NCBI GenBank assembly: GCA_015489145.1
Contig: WGAH01000727.1
Location: 1-9,219 of the forward strand
Direction of reading: 5' to 3'
DNA length: 9,219 nucleotides
Source: Deltaproteobacteria bacterium
Lineage (GTDB): Bacteria > Myxococcota_A > UBA796 > UBA2385
The notes under the pieces were generated by a model. It saw only the letters and a program-made list of their open reading frames with translations, made no database searches and was not told the origin of the DNA. Made by a program: the position numbers and the translations under genes. This document shows, one piece after another, positions 6,132 through 9,219 of this stretch. Within the stretch, counting starts at the first letter, position 1, and the number at the start of each line of letters is the position of its first letter.

Positions 6132-7580
6132 ATGTCCGTCGCCAGCGCTCCCCTCGCCCGAACGCCCGCCGAACCCGCCGGTGCCGTGGCGCCGCCGCCC
6201 ATGCCGTCCTGGGAGGAGGACCTCGCCCGGCGCATGAACCCGGAGCTGGTCACCGCGCTGCTCGCCGAGGCGGCGAAGGCGGGCACCGCCTCGGGCATGC
6301 GCTTCGTCGAGGTGGCCGAGGGGAGCTGCCGGGCGGTGCTCCCGCTGACCCGCGCCAACACCAACCAGTACGGCGCGCACCAGGGCATGGTGATGGCGCT
6401 GGCCGCCGACTACGTGAGCGGCACCGCCCTGGCGAGCCTCTACCGCGGCGTGCCGGTGCTCGGCGTCCACCCCGTGCCCGGCGCCGATGCCGCGGCGATG
6501 TGGCACGTCTCGGTGGACATCCGCTACCGCGAGCCGAGCACCGAGGACCTGCTGGTGGAGGCCGCGGTGCCCGTCGAGCAGGGGCCGGAGCTTCGCCGCC
6601 GGTTCTGGGCGGGCAAGCCGAGCTTCGTTCCCGTCGAGGTCGTCATGCGGAGCCGCTCGGGGCGGACGGTGGCGACGGCGACGATGACGGTGTTCGTCCG
6701 CCACGTCGACCACATCCGTCCCTCCGGCGCCGGCGAGAAGGCCGGGGTGATGTTCCGCCACATGCTCAAGACCTCCGCCCGGCTCATCGCCAACATTCGC
6801 GGGCGGGCCGCGGGGCGGCCGGATGCCCTCTACGCCGACCCGTGGTCGCGGCGAGCGGCCGGGCGCCACGGGGAGCTGCTGGGAGAGCGCTTCCTCGAGC
6901 TGCTTCCCCCGCTGGAGACGATGATCGAGGCGCGCACCCGCCACGGCGACGATCGCCTGCGCGCGGCGGTCGCCTCGGGGGTGCGGCAGGTCGCCCTGGT
7001 GGGAGCGGGCCTCGACTTCCGCCCCTTCCGCCTCGCCGAGGACCTCCCGGAGGTGCGGTGGTTCGAGATGGACCTCCCGGCGATGCTCGAGGAGCGCGAG
7101 CGGGTGCTGGCGTCCCTGGGGCTGCGGGGCGGGCGGCGGCAGGCGGTGCCCCTCAACCTCGACTTCGACGACGTGGCCGAGGTCCTCGCCCGGGCCCCGG
7201 GGTTCCGGGCCGACGAGCCGGTCTTCGTGATCTTCGAGGGGGTGTCGATGTACCTGGCCCCGGACCGCGCACCGGCGGTGTTCGCCGGCCTGGCGCGGGC
7301 GGTCGGGAGGCACCCGGACAGCCGGCTGTGGCTGGACCTCGTGCGCCGGGCGGCCTTCGCGCCCGACGCGCCGCCCGCCGCCCGGGCCTTCCTCGACGGC
7401 ATGGCGCAGCTCGGCGAGCCCTTCCTGTTCGGCTGCGACCGGCCGGAGGAGCTGTTCGCGGCGGGCGGGCTCGCGGTGGCCGAGGAGGCGCCGTCGGGGC
7501 GCTACCGCCCGGTGGACCCGGGCGCGGCGCCGCTCCTCGACCTGTACCGCTTCGTGGAGCTCGCCCCGGCGACGCACTGA
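6132..7580 (+). CDS. Fusion of hotdog thioesterase-like domain and LCMT-type SAM-dependent methyltransferase
   Basis: This encodes 482 residues in two domains. Residues 1-26 are a Pro/Ala-rich lead. Residues 35-192 look like a hotdog-fold acyl-thioesterase domain of the PaaI/DUF4442 kind: ANTNQYGAHQGMVMALAADY (75-94, with His83 and Asp93) followed by MWHVSVDIRYREPSTEDLLVEAAV and a last strand, ATATMTVFV. Residues 205-480 match the leucine carboxyl methyltransferase/TIGR00027 family: ALYADPWSR (232-240), EARTRHGDDRL (266-276), the SAM-binding motif VALVGAGLDFRPFRL (287-301), acidic FEMDLP (311-316), LDFDD (343-347) and IFEGVSMYL (367-375). Each key motif looks intact. Members of this methyltransferase family mostly methylate carboxyl groups or small molecules. 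A thioesterase freeing an acid that the partner domain then methyl-esterifies would be coherent, but the substrate is unknown. No signal peptide is present, so it is cytoplasmic. It is on the same strand as the PilZ gene but not tightly coupled to it. Confidence 0.85.
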   Translation: MSVASAPLARTPAEPAGAVAPPPMPSWEEDLARRMNPELVTALLAEAAKAGTASGMRFVEVAEGSCRAVLPLTRANTNQYGAHQGMVMALAADYVSGTALASLYRGVPVLGVHPVPGADAAAMWHVSVDIRYREPSTEDLLVEAAVPVEQGPELRRRFWAGKPSFVPVEVVMRSRSGRTVATATMTVFVRHVDHIRPSGAGEKAGVMFRHMLKTSARLIANIRGRAAGRPDALYADPWSRRAAGRHGELLGERFLELLPPLETMIEARTRHGDDRLRAAVASGVRQVALVGAGLDFRPFRLAEDLPEVRWFEMDLPAMLEERERVLASLGLRGGRRQAVPLNLDFDDVAEVLARAPGFRADEPVFVIFEGVSMYLAPDRAPAVFAGLARAVGRHPDSRLWLDLVRRAAFAPDAPPAARAFLDGMAQLGEPFLFGCDRPEELFAAGGLAVAEEAPSGRYRPVDPGAAPLLDLYRFVELAPATH

Positions 7581-7586
7581 ACGCCC

Positions 7587-7604
7587 GCCGGCCGGGGGGC
7601 CGGC
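7587..7604. terminator. GC hairpin after the fusion gene
   Basis: GCCGGCC (7587-7593) pairs with GGCCGGC (7598-7604) around gggg, starting 6 bases after the stop codon at 7580. Position and symmetry fit a terminator, but no T-tract follows. Together with the hairpin at 7639-7655 it fills the 99-base gap between two convergent genes. Confidence 0.4.
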
Positions 7605-7638
7605 CGGGAGCGCCGGCGTCGCGTCGAGGACAGGGTGC

Positions 7639-7655
7639 GCCGGCCTCCGGCCGGC
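7639..7655. terminator. Second GC hairpin in the convergent gap
   Basis: GCCGGCC (7639-7645) pairs with GGCCGGC (7649-7655) around tcc, 25 bases beyond the stop of the minus-strand beta-helix gene. It has the same stem sequence as the hairpin at 7587-7604 and shares its core with the one at 1736-1757. It is likely to serve the minus-strand transcript, with no T-tract on that strand. Confidence 0.4.
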
Positions 7656-7679
7656 ATCCCGGGCGGGGCGAGCGCGCCG

Positions 7680-9219
7680 CTACAGCTTGCGGACGATCGT
7701 GTTGATCGTGTTGAAGGTGGTGGTCACCTGCGACTGGATGCGGATGCCGCGCTCCTGGTGGAAGCGCAGGAGCTGGTTCCAGATGTCGGTGATGTCGGTG
7801 CGGATCCGGTCGTAGGCCCGCTCCTCGACGAGGCCGCGCAGGCGCTCCACCGCCGGGGGCATCTCGGTGCCGGCGTAGCAGTCCGTGATGCGCGCGATGG
7901 TCTCGGCCAGGAGGGGGTAGGTCGGGTCGTCGTCGGCGGGGGCCGGCTGCTCGACCGGCTCGTCGTCCCAGTCGTCCTCGACGGACTCGTCGTCCTCGTC
8001 GACCTGCACCTCGACCGCCTCGGCGGCGCCGCCGACGGCCCACTCGTCGCTGTGGTCGACGACGGCCTCGTCGGTGCCGGGCTCCTCGTCGTCCACCTCC
8101 TCCGAGACGTCGAAGATCTCCTCCTCGGCGGCGGCCTCCTCGGCGGGCGCCGGTTCCTCGGCGGCTTCCTCGTCCAGGTCCCAGTCGGCGTCGTCCCACC
8201 CGTCGTCCTCGGCGGCTTCCTCGTCCCGTGCCGCTTCCGGCTCCGCCTCGACGGGGAGGGGCTCTCCGGCGGGGGTCGGCTCGTCGGCGGCGTCCTCCTC
8301 CGGCTCGCCGGCGACCTCCGCCGCCGCGGCGGGGGCGCCGTCGAGGGGCTCGATGCCGTGCTCCTCGAGGAAGCGCCCCACGTCGCCGAGGATGCCGGCG
8401 AGGTCGTCGAGGCTCAGGCAGCCCTTGACCAGGGTGGGACCGAGCTCGTTGTGGCACTCGACCACCGTGATGCGGCCCTGGGCGCGCTCGGAGACCTCGC
8501 AGTGCGGGGCGATGAGGATGTCGGCCTGCACCCGCTCGGCCAGCACGTCGATGCGGGTGGCCCCCTGCACGACCCGGGCCGTCGAGGCCGGGCCGGCGAT
8601 GCGGACGGCGTCGGCGCGCAGGTGGGCGGCCTCGACCCCGCCGGCGATGCTCATCGCTCCGGCGGCGACGGCGCGGTCCACGGCGAGGTGACCGCCGACC
8701 TCGACATCGCCGCCGCCCTGGATCGCGGTGGCGGCGCAGTCGCCGTCGACGTGGATGGCGCCGGCGCCGGTGCGGATCTCGCCGCCCTCGAAGGCGCCGA
8801 GCTGCACGCTGCCGGCGCCGCTGGCGAGCGCGCCGCGGACCCGGGCCGTGCCGAGGACGGACACGCCGCCGTCCCGGGCCTCGGCGCGCTCGGCCTCGAG
8901 GTCGCCGGTCACGCGAATGCCGTCGGCGTACACCCCGCCGGCCTCGAGGTCGCCGGTGACCTCGACGAGGTGGCCGACCACCGAGTCGGCGGCGAGGCGG
9001 CCCTGCACGCGCACGGCGCCCTCGGGGGCGGCGACCTCCTGCACCTCGATCTCGTCGAGGTTCAGCACGACGTCGCCGTGGTTGGAGCGGAGGGCGTGGA
9101 TGCGCTGGCCGAGGGTGCCGTGGAGGACGATGTCGCCGTCGTGCTCGATGGCGAGGGCGCCGTCGACCTCCTCGAAGACGAGACCTGCGGGAACGATGAA
9201 GGCGTCGGGGGTGCTGGCC
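7680..9219 (-). CDS. Beta-helix (FapA/bactofilin-like) protein with acidic linker and helical C-terminal domain (N-terminus outside window)
   Basis: The frame is open from the window edge (codon 9218-9216) to TAG at 7682-7680, giving 512 visible residues. A GTG at 9068-9066 could be read as a start, but the upstream frame continues the same repeat pattern (HDGDIVLHGTL), so the gene is truncated by the window. Visible residues 25-255 are short Gly/Ala/Val/Asp strands recurring about every 8-20 residues, such as VEVTGDLEAGG, IRVTGDLEAERAEA and VEVGGHLAVDRAVAAG. This suggests a right-handed beta-helix as in bactofilins or the DUF342 repeats of FapA. Residues 295-433 are an acidic Glu/Asp/Ala linker. 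Residues 434-512 are mainly helical (TYPLLAETIARITDCYAG to FNTINTIVRKL), and I do not recognise that domain. A cytoskeletal or scaffold role is inferred from the repeat only. FapA-like is favoured slightly because the segment before the linker (ECHNELGP) resembles FapA layout. Confidence 0.75.
   Translation of the reverse strand, partial: ASTPDAFIVPAGLVFEEVDGALAIEHDGDIVLHGTLGQRIHALRSNHGDVVLNLDEIEVQEVAAPEGAVRVQGRLAADSVVGHLVEVTGDLEAGGVYADGIRVTGDLEAERAEARDGGVSVLGTARVRGALASGAGSVQLGAFEGGEIRTGAGAIHVDGDCAATAIQGGGDVEVGGHLAVDRAVAAGAMSIAGGVEAAHLRADAVRIAGPASTARVVQGATRIDVLAERVQADILIAPHCEVSERAQGRITVVECHNELGPTLVKGCLSLDDLAGILGDVGRFLEEHGIEPLDGAPAAAAEVAGEPEEDAADEPTPAGEPLPVEAEPEAARDEEAAEDDGWDDADWDLDEEAAEEPAPAEEAAAEEEIFDVSEEVDDEEPGTDEAVVDHSDEWAVGGAAEAVEVQVDEDDESVEDDWDDEPVEQPAPADDDPTYPLLAETIARITDCYAGTEMPPAVERLRGLVEERAYDRIRTDITDIWNQLLRFHQERGIRIQSQVTTTFNTINTIVRKL
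7920..8333 (-). repeat. Region encoding a long acidic low-complexity linker
   Basis: About 138 residues within the beta-helix protein are dominated by Glu, Asp, Ala and Pro, with scattered Trp in DDGWDDADWDLDEE and EDDWDDEP. On the plus strand this shows as ctc/gtc-rich DNA. The composition predicts a disordered, strongly negative linker separating the beta-helix from the C-terminal helical domain. Confidence 0.75.

Noticed and set aside
9066..9068. GTG as the start of the beta-helix protein
   Set aside because: The same frame is open to the window edge and the upstream residues continue the strand-repeat pattern, so the true start lies beyond the window.

Overview
The window is very GC-rich, and almost every third codon position is G or C. 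Three protein types point to Myxococcota or a close relative (former Deltaproteobacteria). The first is a surface protein ending in a Cys, hydrophobic segment and Arg cluster of the MYXO-CTERM kind. The second is a PilZ-like protein of the Myxococcus paralogous type. The third is an outer-membrane beta-barrel/TPR pair resembling the GltB-GltC and NfsB-NfsC pairs of Myxococcus xanthus. All family names are from memory of family patterns; no search was run.

Layout. (1) Positions 1-365 hold the 3' end of an unrecognised Pro-rich protein gene (+). (2) 527-1717 (+) encodes an exported protein with an acidic DTGW-repeat stalk and a MYXO-CTERM-like anchor. A GC hairpin lies between its stop and the next, convergent gene. 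(3) 5446-1800 (-) is a three-gene operon: a lipoprotein-like von Willebrand factor A (vWA) protein with an intact MIDAS motif, an outer-membrane beta-barrel protein, and a periplasmic TPR protein. The last two overlap by one base (TGATG). A good sigma-70-like promoter (TTGCGA, 17 bases, TACACT) precedes the operon. (4) Divergently, 5665-6021 (+) encodes a small PilZ-domain protein. (5) 6132-7580 (+) encodes an unusual fusion of a hotdog thioesterase-like domain to a leucine-carboxyl-methyltransferase (LCMT) type SAM-dependent methyltransferase. A 42-base two-part hairpin sits just before its ribosome binding site. (6) After two further hairpins in the convergent gap, 7680 to the window end (-) encodes most of a beta-helix (FapA/bactofilin-like) protein with a long acidic linker and a helical C-terminal domain.

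How the parts may work together. The vWA/beta-barrel/TPR operon looks like an envelope assembly with a lipidated or exported vWA adhesion module, an outer-membrane pore or scaffold, and a periplasmic TPR partner. The divergent PilZ gene could be a c-di-GMP-linked or protein-interaction regulator of envelope or motility functions; that link rests only on adjacency. Four genes that carry their own leader share a nearly identical CAGGAGG-(C-rich)-ATG start context. No tRNA, rRNA, CRISPR array, insertion sequence or integrase was seen, and no stretch above 300 bases is free of genes.
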